DNA of 64,000 nucleotides from the NCBI GenBank assembly GCA_963691705.1, contig OY829541.1, positions 31,694,719 to 31,758,718 of the forward strand. Reading direction: 5' to 3'. The stretch comes from Viola odorata. Taxonomy: Eukaryota; Streptophyta; Magnoliopsida; Malpighiales; Violaceae. The position numbers were made by a program, and so were the translations under genes. The notes under the pieces are model-generated. The model was not told where the DNA came from. It searched no databases and saw nothing but the letters and a program-made list of their open reading frames with translations. This document shows positions 10,371 through 22,189 of this stretch, piece after piece; positions within the stretch are counted from its first letter, which is position 1; each line of letters opens with the position of its first letter.

Positions 10371-11144
10371 CACCTTCATAGGAAGGCTCGAATATCGGCG
10401 CCCCTTTTTTCTTTTTCATGTAACTAGGACCCCTGATTTCATCTATCTTAGCCATTTTTGATGAATTTAGGTAGTTGGCAAGTTTACCATATTTTGTAAA
10501 CACTTTTTAATGAAGTCGTACTTTTTCGGATATTTATTAAATCGCCTCAACTTTTCCATATCAATTATCCATCCAAAGCAACTCAAAAGACCATCGCAAA
10601 AGGAAAGAGATAAACACAGTCGTTTCACCAAAAAACCGAAAAAATCATACCAAACAGTTAAAAAAATCCGAGTATTGCTCACTTATGGCCATGTCCTCTT
10701 AGCTTATCTAAAAACTCCAAGTTCATAGCATAGATCATCGTCTCTCCCCTTAGTTGGGTTCACCAGGCATCAGGCCTTGCATCGTCGAAAGCATAGTGTA
10801 AAAGAGATCTTCCTAGCATGGCGGCATTGGTTGCCCCTACTAATTTGGGTTTCGCAGATAACATCTCCGATTGCTTCACGTCGTTGGAATGAATAGAGGT
10901 TTCCTTCGTATCTTGCCAATAGCTAGGATATCTCGCCTCTCCGACCGCCCTGAAAATATCAAGTGAAAGTGAAACCGGAAAAATGAATGAGCAATGTGGA
11001 GGCCTCGGGATTGCACATCACCTGCATATCCTCACTTGTACTTACTCTTTTCTGTATTTTTCCTTTTTTTTCAAGTTCACGATAGCTCCTCGAAAGCAAG
11101 CTACTCCGCACGGGCTCCCCCTAACTAGACTTCAAAAATGAAAA
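10371..11144 (+). other. Spacer between ORF1 and gag of element A
   Basis: This is non-coding. It contains segments conserved with element B (about 47640-48300, reverse complement) and with element C (56816-57000 and 58440-58500, reverse complement). These blocks are the anchor for placing C's interior. No gene is visible. Confidence 0.7.
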
Positions 11145-14100
11145 ATGACTGAACAGGCTAAAGTCGATGAAGCGCTAACAACCAGAATCGCAGAATTAGA
11201 GGAACAAGTTAGGATTACTACAAAAGGGCCGCCAGGGCTGAGAAGGAGAGAGATGAAGCTATCGCCGAATTCCCACCGGGTTTTGATCCCGCTCAAAAAG
11301 TAGGACTTCCCTCTTCGCTCGTCGTCGTAGGACCTTCAGTACTCCCGCCACTTTCTGGCCCCGTGGGCCAGTAGAGATGGGTTAGTCCCTTCACTGTACC
11401 CACCGCAGCAAATCCTATGGTTAGTACGGGTGAAGAAATCGCCACGTCACTTCAGCACCTTTCAACCAACCCTGTTGTGGACTCCGACAATAGCCAGGCC
11501 CATCTAGAGACCTCGTATCTCCCTCCCCTTCTTCCAAGCACAGTTCCCGGACCTGTGGGGATTCAGTTTCCTGTTCTCGACCCAGTACAACCTCAGTTTG
11601 CATCAGAACCTCTACTGCCCTTGGGTCCTAACCCTATCATGGCCGAGAAATCAAAAAGTGACAGACTGAATCTTCTCGAGGAAAGACTCAGAGCAATCGA
11701 AGGGGCCGATCCATTTGATCCTACTGGTCCTACCGATATGTGCATGGTCCCCGGGATCGTTATACCACCGAAATACAAGATCCCCGACTTCGAAAAGTAT
11801 ACTGGGGTAGAGTGCCCAAAGACCCACCTTAGAGCATATTACAATAAGATGGCAGAGATGATCCACAACGAACCGTTGTTGATCCATCTATTCCGAGAAA
11901 GCTTAACCAAGCACGCCCTGACTTGGTACATGGGTCTAGACAGAGTCAGGATCAGGACGTGGAGAGACCTGTCCGATGCCTTCTACCGACAATATAAATT
12001 CAACATGGAGGTGGCTTCCGACCGCGCCGACCTACAAAATCTGGAAAAGAAAATCGGCGAGTCCGTGAAGACCTATGCTCAAAGATGGAGAGAATTGGCT
12101 TCCAGAATCTCTCATCCTTTAAGCGACAAGGAACTCTTATCGATTTTCTTGCACACCTTCAAATCTCCCTACTACACCTACCCGATCTCAAATCCCTCAA
12201 ACAGTTTCTCCGACATGGTCGTAATTGCCGAAAGAGTCGAGCAAGGGATTAAGTCTGGACGAATCATACCTTCGGCACCAGAGTCTGCGCCAAAGAAAAC
12301 ATCCGTCGTGAAAAGGGATGTTGGATTTGTCGCTCCCCAAGCTAATCACGGGCAATCATTTCCACCACCACCGCCTTATTTATTGCCACCGCCTTATCAT
12401 CCGCCATCACTATATCAACCCACCTCATTTCCTTTTACCTCACCACTAGTTGCTAATATCGCGCCTCAAAATCCTACACATTTCCCACCACCTCCAGTAC
12501 AAACATTACAACCCATGCAACCCAAACCATATAACCCACCAAAGGACCCAAATAACCAAAACACGTCAAACAGTCGGTGGAACCGAGAGCCTTTGCCTCC
12601 TCTCCCTCTTCCCGCGGGAGAAATCTACAAACATCTCCTGGCGGCCGGACAGATCGTACCGATTCCAGCTCAGCCTCAATTGCCTCCTTACTCGAAGTGG
12701 TATGATCTCAACGCAAGGTGCGAATACCACGCTGGAGCCCCAGGTCACACTCTGAAAAATTGCTTCGCATTCAAGGTAAAAGTCCATCACTTGATCAAAA
12801 GTGGATGGGTATCTTTCGAGGGTTAGCAAAAGGACCCAACACATCCACCAACCCTCTCCCCAATCATTCCCAAGGAAAGGGAGGGGTGAACGCCGTCTCG
12901 GCAGGAGAAAGCAACAACCTCTTTTCTTCAGCGTCAAGCTGGCCACAGGAACAACTTTTCCTGGCCTTAGCTCGAGGCGGATATATGCCATACTCGGAGA
13001 GTGATCCAAGTCACTGTATGTACTGCAAGGGAAGTGACGGTCACAAGATCCAAAGCTGCGAGTCGTTCGCAGGAAAGGTGAGACAACTCTCAAGTCTCGG
13101 AGTAATACAAACCCAGAAAGCGACCCACGGGGAAGGATCCATTAACGCCATCGGAGAAGGATTTCCTATCCCACCTAACTCCAAAGGAACCCCACTCCAA
13201 ATCATCCAAAAGAAAAGATCGACTTCGTCGTGCAAACAGTTCTCCACGCGCCGCGACGAAGGCGACCGCGAGATTGACACCTTGGGCCAATCTTCCAGGA
13301 AGTTCGATTACCTTGTCAGGTATTCGACACCACCCTCCCATTCTAGAACAGTGCCCTTACTACCCTCTTGGGAATCCTCAGAGTCCGAGTCATACCCTTC
13401 ACTGACATGGTCACTTCCTCCGTTTCCTTTGAAAGAGATCTATGCAAGCCTCTTGGCAGACGGGCAGATTACACCATCCCCGCTCTCATCTCAATCAATT
13501 CCTTACCCTAGCTGGTATGATCCAAAGGTTAGCTGCGAATATCACGCCGGAACCCGAGGAAATTCCCTGGAAAACTGTTACGCCTTTAGAGAGAAGGTCG
13601 ATCACCTAACCAAGCAAGGACGAATCTCTTCCGAAGGTTTAGCAAAGGGCCCTGATGTGACAACCAGTCCTCTGCCACACCCTAATCTGGGGGTGAACGG
13701 TATTCTCTCCGGAGGAATCAACGATTCTCACCTTTTAGTGGAGGAAGTACCCAATGAAGAACTGTTCTTCGCATTAGCTAACAATGCGTATCTACCATTC
13801 CCGGGGAATAGTCAGGCCCAATGCCTATTCTGCCAAGGGGAAAGCAAGCACGACATGCAGGATTGCAGACTTTTTCGGCAGAAAGTCAAGCAACTCACAA
13901 CATTCGGGATCATTCAAACCGAAGGGAAAACCCAAGGAACAATCAACGCCATCGAGGATAATCCTCCAGCACCGTATTCCTTCAAATACGTAGCCCAAAC
14001 AGGGGATGCAGCCACGACCCCACGCAAAGTAGTGTTCACATTAGCTGTGAATACTCCTAGCCGAGACTTACACGCGGTCCCATTCAACTACGGATACACG

Positions 14101-14358
14101 GTGGTCACCACCCCTCCTGCAGTCACACCAACAAGACTCGCTATTGGCGAAGCCTCTCATATCGGGGGCATGACCCGCACCAGAAGATGTTACATCTCGG
14201 AGGAAATAGAAAAGCAACGACAGGCTAAAGGAAAAAATCCTGTGATCCGCGAAGAAACGGTAGAAGAGACGCAAGGTTTGAGCAAACCTGTAACCGAGGA
14301 CGAGATAACCGAGTTCCTCAAGATCGTGAAACAGAGCGAGTTCAGCATCATCGAATAA
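11145..14358 (+). pseudogene. gag: gag of element A (capsid plus duplicated zinc-knuckle modules), broken
   Basis: The likely start is ATG 11145, because element B has the same M-T-E-Q-A-K start with a short coiled coil. A frameshift near 11210 separates it from the long frame at 11417. Capsid-type sequence follows, with L-T-W-Y-M-G-L and F-Y-R-Q-Y-K-F-N at about residues 165-195 of the 11417 frame. After a Pro-rich linker come four knuckles in two modules: C-x2-H types at 12719 and 13534, C-x2-C types at 13015 and 13822, the modules about 0.81 kb apart. A single base is missing at about 12822 relative to B, so the frame ends in TAG 12824 and continues in another frame to TAA 14356. That TAA is in frame with the protease part and most likely arose from CAA. 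Gag would form the virus-like particle and bind the RNA. Confidence 0.85.
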
Positions 14359-15505
14359 CTAAAGAAAACCCCGGCTCGCATCTCCATTATGGAGCTGATC
14401 CTTACTTCAGAGCCGCATCGCCAAGCTCTCTTAAAAGTCTTGAAGCAAGCCTTCGTGACTAAAGATATCACCACGGAAGGGGTGGAAAACCTCGTCGGGA
14501 GAATTCAAGCCTTAAGCAGCATTTTCTTCTCTGAAGGAGAGATCGAACCCTCGGGAAGAGATCACAACAAGGCCCTATACATCACGGTAGAATGTAAGGG
14601 ACACGTCATAGCAAAGGCCTTAATCGACAATGGGTCCGCACTTAATGTCATGCCCAGGCATGTCCTCGAACAACTGCCGGTCGATTCCTCTCACATGAAA
14701 CCTAGCGGAATGATGGCTAGGGCTTTCTATGGCACCACTCGAGAGATCATCGGGCACATTGAGTTGGATATGGTCATCGGGCCCCACATTTTTGCCTTGA
14801 CGTTCCAGATCATGGAAATCCAACCCGCTTACAGCATGCTTCTAGGACGGCCTTGGATCCATTCAGCGGGAGCCGTCCCCTCTTCCCTACATCAGTGCCT
14901 CAAATACGTCAAGGACAATGACCTCGTCACAATAAAGGCAGAGGAAGCCTTGATCTTGGCCAAGCATGCATCCGTGCCTTACATCGAAACTGCTGAAACC
15001 TTGGAGAGTTCTTTCCAAGCCTTCGAATCGTCAATGCAGATTGGATCAAGGAAGGATCCCCCGTTTGCGAAGCCTCAAAATCTGGGATAGCCGAAACAAC
15101 CACTAAGTCAATACTAGAGGGAAGCTTCCAATTGGGAAAACGGCTCGGGGCTGAGTTACAAGGATCAAAAGGCTGGGCACCTCCGAAGAGCTTCGGAGAC
15201 CGATTTGGGTTAGGGTACCAACCCAGCAAGGCCGATTTCGCCAGGATTGCCCAAGAAAATAAAGAAAAGCAGCTGGCTAAGCTATTTGGACATTCTGCGC
15301 CAGAGGGCAAAATACCAATCCCCCATATCAGAACCACGTTCCCCTTCGCGGCCGAAACCATTAATGGAAATCCGATCAGGGTATCAGACCTCCGTATCTG
15401 CACTATAGGAGAAGAAGAATCGTCGCCTAGTTCAATCATTTTCGTAAAGAAGTCAAGGGAGTCTGTGCGCAACTGGACCATCACCATGCTTCCGGATGTC
15501 TCTCC
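14359..15505 (+). pseudogene. Aspartic protease (retropepsin) and linker of element A
   Basis: In the same frame as the end of gag, the reading resumes after the TAA. The active-site loop reads A-L-I-D-N-G-S-A-L-N-V (D-N-G-S in place of the usual D-T/S-G), and the later L-L-G-R-P-W-I-H is the conserved flap-distal motif of plant gypsy proteases. One base appears to be missing at about 15027, because the continuation (V-N-A-D-W-I-K-E-G-S-P) is in the next frame, which is then open from before 15060 to the splice donor at 15506. The linker has the F-G-L-G-Y-Q-P and A-R-I-A-Q-E-N-K-E-K-Q segments common in Tat-type polyproteins. The enzyme would cleave the polyprotein in the particle. Confidence 0.82.
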
Positions 15506-15659
15506 GTAATTTCTCCTTTTGAAAAAAATATATATATATGTTTTGGCACGTTTTCTTACGAAAACATTTTGTAGGGACTCATGTTCCCTTTTGTTAAAAA
15601 TCAATATATATGCAAATTTTCATTTTACGCATCTCTTTTTTCCGCACTTTTTATTTCAG
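15506..15659 (+). other. Predicted 154-nt intron between protease and RT (Ogre-type intron)
   Basis: The donor C|GTAATT is at 15506 and the acceptor TTTTTATTTCAG| ends at 15659. The intervening sequence is strongly AT-rich, with TATATATATATG. The upstream frame (0) ends with two bases of a codon, and joining to 15660 completes Pro and continues in frame 1 at ATG AGT GTT, exactly the frame of the RT. An intron at this place, removed to join protease to RT, is established for Ogre elements. In element B the acceptor side is kept but the GTA of the donor is absent. Confidence 0.75.
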
Positions 15660-17370
15660 GATGAGTGTTAGTTCGGATTGTCTTGATAAAACCTATGTCT
15701 TTACTGGCGAAGAAATTATCATCACCACCGAAGATAAGGTCGAAATTCCCTGCGAATTGGCCCGTTTACTGGAAAGTGCAGAAAAGGAAATAACCCCTCA
15801 TCAGGAGGAATTGGACGAAGTAAACCTGGGGGCGAGCAGTGAGAATCAGAAGTTGGTTAAGATCTGAACTACCCTGGATACGACTCAGAGAGAAAGGTTG
15901 ATTTCTCTCCTCAAAAACTACTCCGACTTATTCGCATGGTCATACGCCGATATGCCAGGTCTCGATCCCAGGATAGTGGTGCATCGTATCCTGTTAAAAC
16001 CTGAGTTTAAGCCTGTTAAACAAAAGCTTCGGAGGATGCATCCAGACATCCTTCTAAAAATCAAAGAAGAAGTTACCAAGCAGATGGATGCCGGTTTCTT
16101 GAGAGTTGCCGAGTACCCAGAATGGATCGCCAACATAGTGCCAGTGCCTAAAAAGGATGGGAAAGTTCGCATGTGCGTGGACTTTCGGGATCTCAATCGA
16201 GCCAGCCCTAAAGACGACTTCCCTCTTCCCCATATCGACATCTTGGTCGATAGTGCCACCAGAAATGACATGTTCTCTTTCATGGACAGATTTTCGGGGT
16301 ACAACTAGATCAAGATGGCACCCGAGGACAGTGAAAAGATGACCTTCATCACGCCCTGGGGAACCTTCTGCTACAAAGTGATGCCCTTCGGATTAAAGAA
16401 CGCAGGAGCCACGTACCAACGTGTGGCCGTCACCCTTTTCCATGACATGATGCATAAAGAATTGGAAATATATGTCGACGACATGATAGCCAAATCACGC
16501 GGCACGCAAGATCATGTAGACATCCTGAAGAAGGTATTCGAAAGATTGAGGCGATTTCGGCTACGGCTAAACCCAGCTAAGTGTACCTTTGGAGTGACCT
16601 CGGGGAAATTGTTAGGATTCATCGTCAGCAACAAAGGCATAGAAGTGGATCCTGATAAGATAAAAGCAATTCAAGAGCTACCCGCTCCCAGCACCGAAAC
16701 AGAAGTACGAAGCTTCTTAGGACGCATCAACTACATCGCTCGCTTTATCAGCCAGTTAACACTTACTTGCGAGCCGATGTTCAAAATGCTAAGAAAACAC
16801 GGAGATGCAGAATGGGACGAAGACTGCCAGAAAGCCTTCGAGAAAATCAAGACATATCTGCAAAGCCCACCGGTACTAGTTCCCCCGACGCCAGGATGTC
16901 CCTTGGTCATGTACATGACAGTCACAGCTAGAGCCATGGGTTGCGTTTTGGGACAGCACGACGAGTCCGGAAGGCGTGAACAAGCCATCTACTACCTCAG
17001 CAAAAAATTCAACAAATGTGAGATGCGCTACTCTATGTTGGAACGAACTTGTTGCGCCCTAGCATGGTGCGCCCGAAGGCTCCGACAGTACATGTTGTAT
17101 TACACGACGTGGCTAATCTCTCGCATGGATCCCTTGAAATACATCTTCGAAAAGCCGTATCTGTCAAGTCGCATTTGTAGATGGCAAGTCTTATTAGCTG
17201 AGCACGAGATCATCTATGTAACCCGGAAAGCGGTTAAAGCAAGCGCCCTCGCCAATCACTTGGCTGATCATGCCTCGGACGAGTATGAGTCATTGAGGTT
17301 CGACTTCCCCGATGAGGACATCATAGTGATTAAAGATGAGATCGCGGAAGATCTCCGAGAAGATGATTAG
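15660..17370 (+). pseudogene. Reverse transcriptase and first RNase H of element A, with nonsense codons
   Basis: One frame (frame 1) runs from the predicted acceptor. Landmarks are F-A-W-S-Y-A-D-M-P-G-L, the RT fingers K-P-V-K-Q-K-L-R-R, the palm motif R-M-C-V-D-F-R-D-L-N at about 16170, S-F-M-D-R-F-S-G-Y at about 16280, and the catalytic Y-V-D-D at 16471-16482. RNase H follows from about 16890 (Y-Y-L-S-K-K-F, R-Y-S-M-L-E-R). Its first catalytic Asp position appears replaced (T-V-T-A-R-A-M-G), in line with the degenerate first RNase H known in Tat elements. Stops are TGA 15865 (GGA in element B), TAG 16306 (probably from CAG) and TAG 17368. No frameshift is seen within this block. Confidence 0.88.
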
Positions 17371-17825
17371 TGGACCATGTTCTTCGACGGTGCGGTGAAC
17401 CTCTTAGGCAAGGGAGTGGGAGCCATGGTCATAGCCCCAGATGGTCGTCAATTCCCCATAGCATACAAATTGAACTTCCCATGCACCAACAACATCGCCG
17501 AGTACGAGGCATGCATCAGTGGTCTGATGGCGGCAATCGACCTAAAAGTAAAGAAGCTTAAAATCTTTGGCGGTTCAGCACTCGTCATCTACCAAGCCCA
17601 GGATCTATGGCAGACACGAGATTCCAAGCTCATCCCTTATCAAAGGTTACTCACCCAACTCACACGGGAATTCGAGGAAACCCAATTCGACCGAGTCGAC
17701 AGAGAAAAGAACCGCTTCGCAGACGCATTAGCCACGTTGGCATCAATGTTCAAATTAGAATGCGGAGTAATGCTTCAACCATTGAGAGTAGAAGTAAAGG
17801 AAACTCCGGCATGTTGTGTCGCCTT
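17371..17825 (+). pseudogene. Second (archaeal-like) RNase H of element A
   Basis: The sequence F-F-D-G-A-V-N, G-V-G-A-M-V-I-A-P-D-G, then N-I-A-E-Y-E-A-C and F-A-D-A-L-A-T-L marks the additional RNase H domain that distinguishes Tat-lineage elements from other gypsy elements. It follows the RT/RNase H block directly in the same frame after TAG 17368. The expected catalytic Asp of the G-D-S-A-L-V motif is Gly here (codon GGT at 17572-17574, I-F-G-G-S-A-L-V), so this copy would probably be inactive even without stops. The family is thought to take over the role of the degenerate first RNase H. Confidence 0.8.
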
Positions 17826-19097
17826 AGAAGAAGAACCTGACGGCAAGTCGTGGTTCTACGACTTAGTACAGTTCATCAGAAATCGGGAATATCCACCGGG
17901 GGTAAACCGGGTTAGCAAAAAGACCCTCCAGCGCTTAGCGCTAGACTTCTACCTCGGCGGTGAAGTTCTGTATAAAAGGAGAGCTGATGGAGCTTTGCTT
18001 CGTTGCGTCACCATAGCTGAGGCAAAGAGAATCATAGCAGAGATCCATGAAGGGGTTTGTTCCACACACGCAAGTGGGCACATGATGGCCAGACAGATAA
18101 TGAGACAAGGTTATTTTTGGCTCACCATCGAACGTGATTGCATCGACTACTTCCGGAAATGCCACAAATGTCAAATTTACGTGGACCATCTCCATGTCCC
18201 TCCAGCCCCCCTCTTTAGCATGACATCGCCTTGGCCTTTTTCGATGTGGGGGATCGACATCATCGGCCAAATTCACCCAACAGCTTCTAACGACCATCGC
18301 TTCATCCTTGTAGCAATCGACTACTTTACCAAGTAGGTAGAAGCTGCCTCTTACCCCAACGTCACTCAGAAAATAGCTATGCGATTCATTGAGAGAAATA
18401 TCATTTGCCGTCATGGGGTCCCAGAAACCATCATCACGGACAACGACACCAATCTCAATGGAAAGATGATCGATGGTCTTTGCCAACGTTGGAAAGTGAA
18501 ACACCGAAACTCGTCACCATATCGACCAAAGATGAATGGCGCAGTCGAAGCAGCAAACAAAAACCTGAAGAGGATCCTCCAAAAGATGGTAATCACTCAC
18601 AAAGATTGGCATGACATGCTTCCCTTCACACTGTATGCTTACCGAATAGCAACCCGTACATCCACGAGGGCAACTCCCTACTCATTAGTTTACGCATGGA
18701 AGCCATAATTCCCCTCGAGGTAGAAATTCCTTCTCTCAGAATCCTGGCAGAGTCTGAAGTAGAAGAATCAGATTGGGCAAGAGTGAGGTACGAGCAGCTG
18801 AACCTCCTTCCCGAAAAGCGCTTGGCCGCTATCTGCCATGCACAATTATATCAGCAAAGAATGGTCAACTCTTATAACAAGAAAGTGCGACCTCACAAGT
18901 TCGAGGCTGGGGATTTAGTGTTGAAGAAGATTCTTCCTCACCAGGAGGCTAGTCAAGGAAAGTGGACCCCAAGGTACGAGGGCCCGTATCTATTCAAAAG
19001 TGCATTCTCAAGGGGTGCCCTAATGCTAACCAACATGGATGGAGACGATCTCCTAAGACCGGTAAATGCCGATGCGGTCAAGATATACTTCGCCTGA
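17826..19097 (+). pseudogene. Integrase of element A, broken by a stop and a frameshift
   Basis: The zinc-binding H-H-C-C region is complete (His at 18046, then H-A-S-G-H, and C-H-K-C at about 18160). The catalytic core has the first Asp in M-W-G-I-D-I-I-G, the second in I-T-D-N-D-T-N-L-N and Glu in N-G-A-V-E-A-A-N-K. TAG 18334 interrupts F-T-K-x-V-E-A where a Trp is expected, a TGG-to-TAG change. One base is missing at about 18694 compared with element B, so the last part (A-x-x-E-V-E-I-P-S-L onward) is read in frame 0 from 18696. The C-terminus has the G-P-Y/F-type motif Y-E-G-P-Y-L-F and no chromodomain, ending at TGA 19095. Integrase inserts the cDNA and makes the 5-bp duplication. Confidence 0.87.
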
Positions 19098-22000
19098 AGC
19101 GTTGCGAACTGGGCGTTCGGCCAGACCAAGGACATAGGGTTTTATCATGACAATCTAGCACAAACATTTGTCCTGAAATTAATAAAACAAGTTTCTTTTC
19201 AGGAGATGCTTATTATTTTAAAATTTGTTGTCCTTTTCTTTCTTAAACTTGTGAGATGACAAAAGGAGGCATGGCATAGATGGCTCCCCAGGAGTAGCTC
19301 GAGCCATAAGGCACGACACTTAGACTAACTCCGCTAATCAATCTTAAGGTTTTGCAGGGACATATTGTCTCATCATGTCATCAAGAGAGGACCCAAGAGC
19401 TCCCCTCGTGGCAGTTCCCGAATTGCCGCAGCAGGCCACCTTCAAGAGTGAATCAGGAAAGATTTTAAGACAAACCATCGCCATCTAAAGCGAAATTTCT
19501 TTTCCTCGCAGTGCTACCAGCACAGCCGGCATCACAAACAACCGGTCTCAAAGGACTGAATGCTGGACCAAAGTCACAAAGCCCATCCGACGTCGGCTGA
19601 GCTGTCGGAGCACCAGCAACCTCAGCTCTCAACTCCGTTCACCTATTCAGAGGAGCTCATCACCAAAATGCCATGGTCGCCCAGCGCACCTTTGCGGGCA
19701 AAACCCCTGGAAAAAAGCACGACAAAAAGTTGTCCTCCTAGGACCACCATCAACATACTTATTGCAGTCTTATGCAAGAAGTTACTCAACGTCCACACCA
19801 TGATCAACACGAGGAAGATCAATCCTTTAATTTGTGGGCCGCCAGCTGCTGGCTGACGGTATCACCCGAGCCAAGACGAGAGCTGTGACCAAGCGTCTAA
19901 TAGCAAAGCCATCATCAACCAACGTCCGATGCAAGTCACACCGCAGTGACCCACGGATAGCCCGTCTAAAAGGGAGAGCTTAACACTCATCAATCACGTT
20001 ACTTTTGCTAAAAAAAATCTTGCATTTACTCCTCATTTGTTCTCGCCATATCCTTTTCAGGGACTGGGTAGCCCCCATTCGTTGCCTGCATAAGAATGGT
20101 AAGCATACGCCCTTGCAGCCCCGCTGCACATTCCAGAGACAGAGGGGTTTCCCCTTTATTCCCGAGCAATCACGAAGCCAATCAACGAAGGTCCGGCAAG
20201 GACCGGTAAGCAAATGAACAGAATGCGGATTTCGTCCTCACTCCGACCTGGATCAGCGATTTTCGCGAAGCAGCTGAAAAAGAAACCAATCAAAGCATCT
20301 AAGCAAGGCGTTCCTGAGTTGGGACCACGCCGTAGGCACCCTAAAAAAAACCGGGCTAAAGGAAAGGAAGAATCCCTGAACTTATGTCATTTTCATTTTC
20401 AAATCAATCTTTCTCTTCTGCTCCGTTGTTCCCTCTTCATTTCGCAGGGACGCGAATCATCTCATTGTCATCAGCATAAAGCTCGTGGAAGATGCCCTTG
20501 CAGCCCCGCTGCACACTTCAGGGGAGTTCATCTTTCTCCCCCTTTCATTAAATTTATTTTCATTCCTGCGCTTTGTTAGGTTTATTTTACGTACGGTTGT
20601 CTGGCCCACTGGGGGCAACCCTTTAGGTTCTTGTTGAACTCTTGCAAATAGGTCATCCCCCGTGTCTTAGCTTCAAACTATCAATCAATCAAAAATCAAA
20701 AATCAATCAAAAATCCTTTTTAGCCCAGCTAAAACAAAATCCACACTACTCTCAAGCATATTCATGCATTGCATAGGTCGGGGATGTCCAATCCCTCTGT
20801 TAAATAAAGCATCCATCTAAATTACATGCCATGCATGATATTACTTGTTTGCTCTTATATCTGCGGTTTGCTCCGACGTAAGCAGTCATAGACAAATCCC
20901 GGTAAGCATTTTTCGAGCCATCGCGCCTTATCCTTCACGAGTGTAAAGGCCTGACTAGATACTAGTTGAGTTCGCATAATATCTAAACATGCGCAATTAG
21001 ACATGGGATAGCTATAAAATGACGTGGGACTTTTACGATCTTCTTCATCTTTTTCATTTTTTCCCTCTTTCCACCACATATGTCATCACTCCTACCAAAA
21101 CCTTCATTATCACTCATACCCCGGGAGCCAAGGAGCAGTCTCAGCTAAGACTGCCAGCCAGAAATAAAAGCACGCCAAGTTCAAGCACACGACGAAGGAG
21201 ATAGAAAAGATCACCGGAGGATCGTTGGGGACTATCACCGAAGAAAGGCCAAAAACCCAAATGTAAAGGTCAAAGCCTTAAGCCAGAATGAGAAGAGGTC
21301 AAGACAAAGGTTGTGCTTGCTCTGCTCCGATGCATTTCCAATCAAAAAGAAAAAAAAGATAAAGAAAAAAAAAGAAGAAAAAAAAGAAGAAAAGAGAAAG
21401 AAAAGAAAAGAGAGAAATGCTCAGAGACATTCAAAGAGTACAAACAATCGAAGAGCCAAAGCAAGCACAGTCCGGGGACAACTCAATTCCAGAAATCTCG
21501 AAGAAAACTTTCCCTAGTAAAGACTCGAGAAAAAGGGCCCAAGGCCAACTCGAGAAACCTCAAAGCAAGCATCCCAAGTGAGAACTCGAGAAAAAGGGCC
21601 CAAGGCCAACTCAAGTAGCAAGTCACAAAAAGAATAGCGACGACACTCCCTAGTGAAGACTCGAGCAAAGGGCCCTTGGCCGAACGGAAAGCACCCCCAG
21701 CAAGGATCCCAGAGCATGCACTCTGTCAAGAAAACATCCCCAGCAAAAGGCGAAAGAACTCGTGTACCTCGCCCTCATCGGGGCCAATCGACAAAGCATC
21801 ATTCATCAAAAACCTTCCAACTCATCAAAAAGCACATCTTTACCAAAACCAGCTTCCTTCCGGACATTTCATGTCCTTTCATTCTTTTCCGTAAAAGTCC
21901 TATCGATTATTAGAATGCCCATGCATGTGCATCTTCATTTGAAGCCTATTCACTCGGATTGACATTGCGAATTGGAAATTATGTATCATGTTAGTTGCAT

Positions 22001-22189
22001 CTTTATGAGCGTAAAACACTTAACCTTGTTTCAGAGCGTGAGTGCAAACACTAATATCAGGTGAGGACTACTTATGGCTGCAAATCGTGGGAAAGTCTTG
22101 TCCTTGAGGTCGTTACCTCCTGAGCAGGATGCAGATGCATTCTAGGTTCGTATCAAGGCCGCTGGTAACGAAAGCATTTCTCCCCTCCC
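19098..22189 (+). other. Long non-coding 3' region of element A
   Basis: About 3.1 kb between integrase and the tandem array. The first ~2.1 kb is conserved with element B (38271-40548, reverse complement), and the last ~1.3 kb with element C (about 54560-55920, reverse complement). It contains an imperfect internal duplication marked by TTGCAGCCCCGCTGCACA, seen near 20113 and near 20498. A short repeat, CTCGAGAAAAAGGGCCCAAG, occurs at about 21525 and 21584. The open frames here have no recognised domain and are not conserved as frames, so I treat this as 3' UTR-like sequence. Confidence 0.65.
21340..21417 (+). repeat. Purine-rich AAG/AAAG low-complexity tract
   Basis: This is an almost pure A/G run of about 75 bp in the 3' region of element A. 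It is not next to an LTR, so it is not the primary plus-strand primer. It could act as a secondary polypurine tract, but nothing here proves that. Confidence 0.75.

Noticed and set aside
20214..20579. 121-codon open frame after integrase in A as a possible extra gene
   Set aside because: The matching stretch in B has no comparable frame and the sequence contains a duplicated non-coding block.
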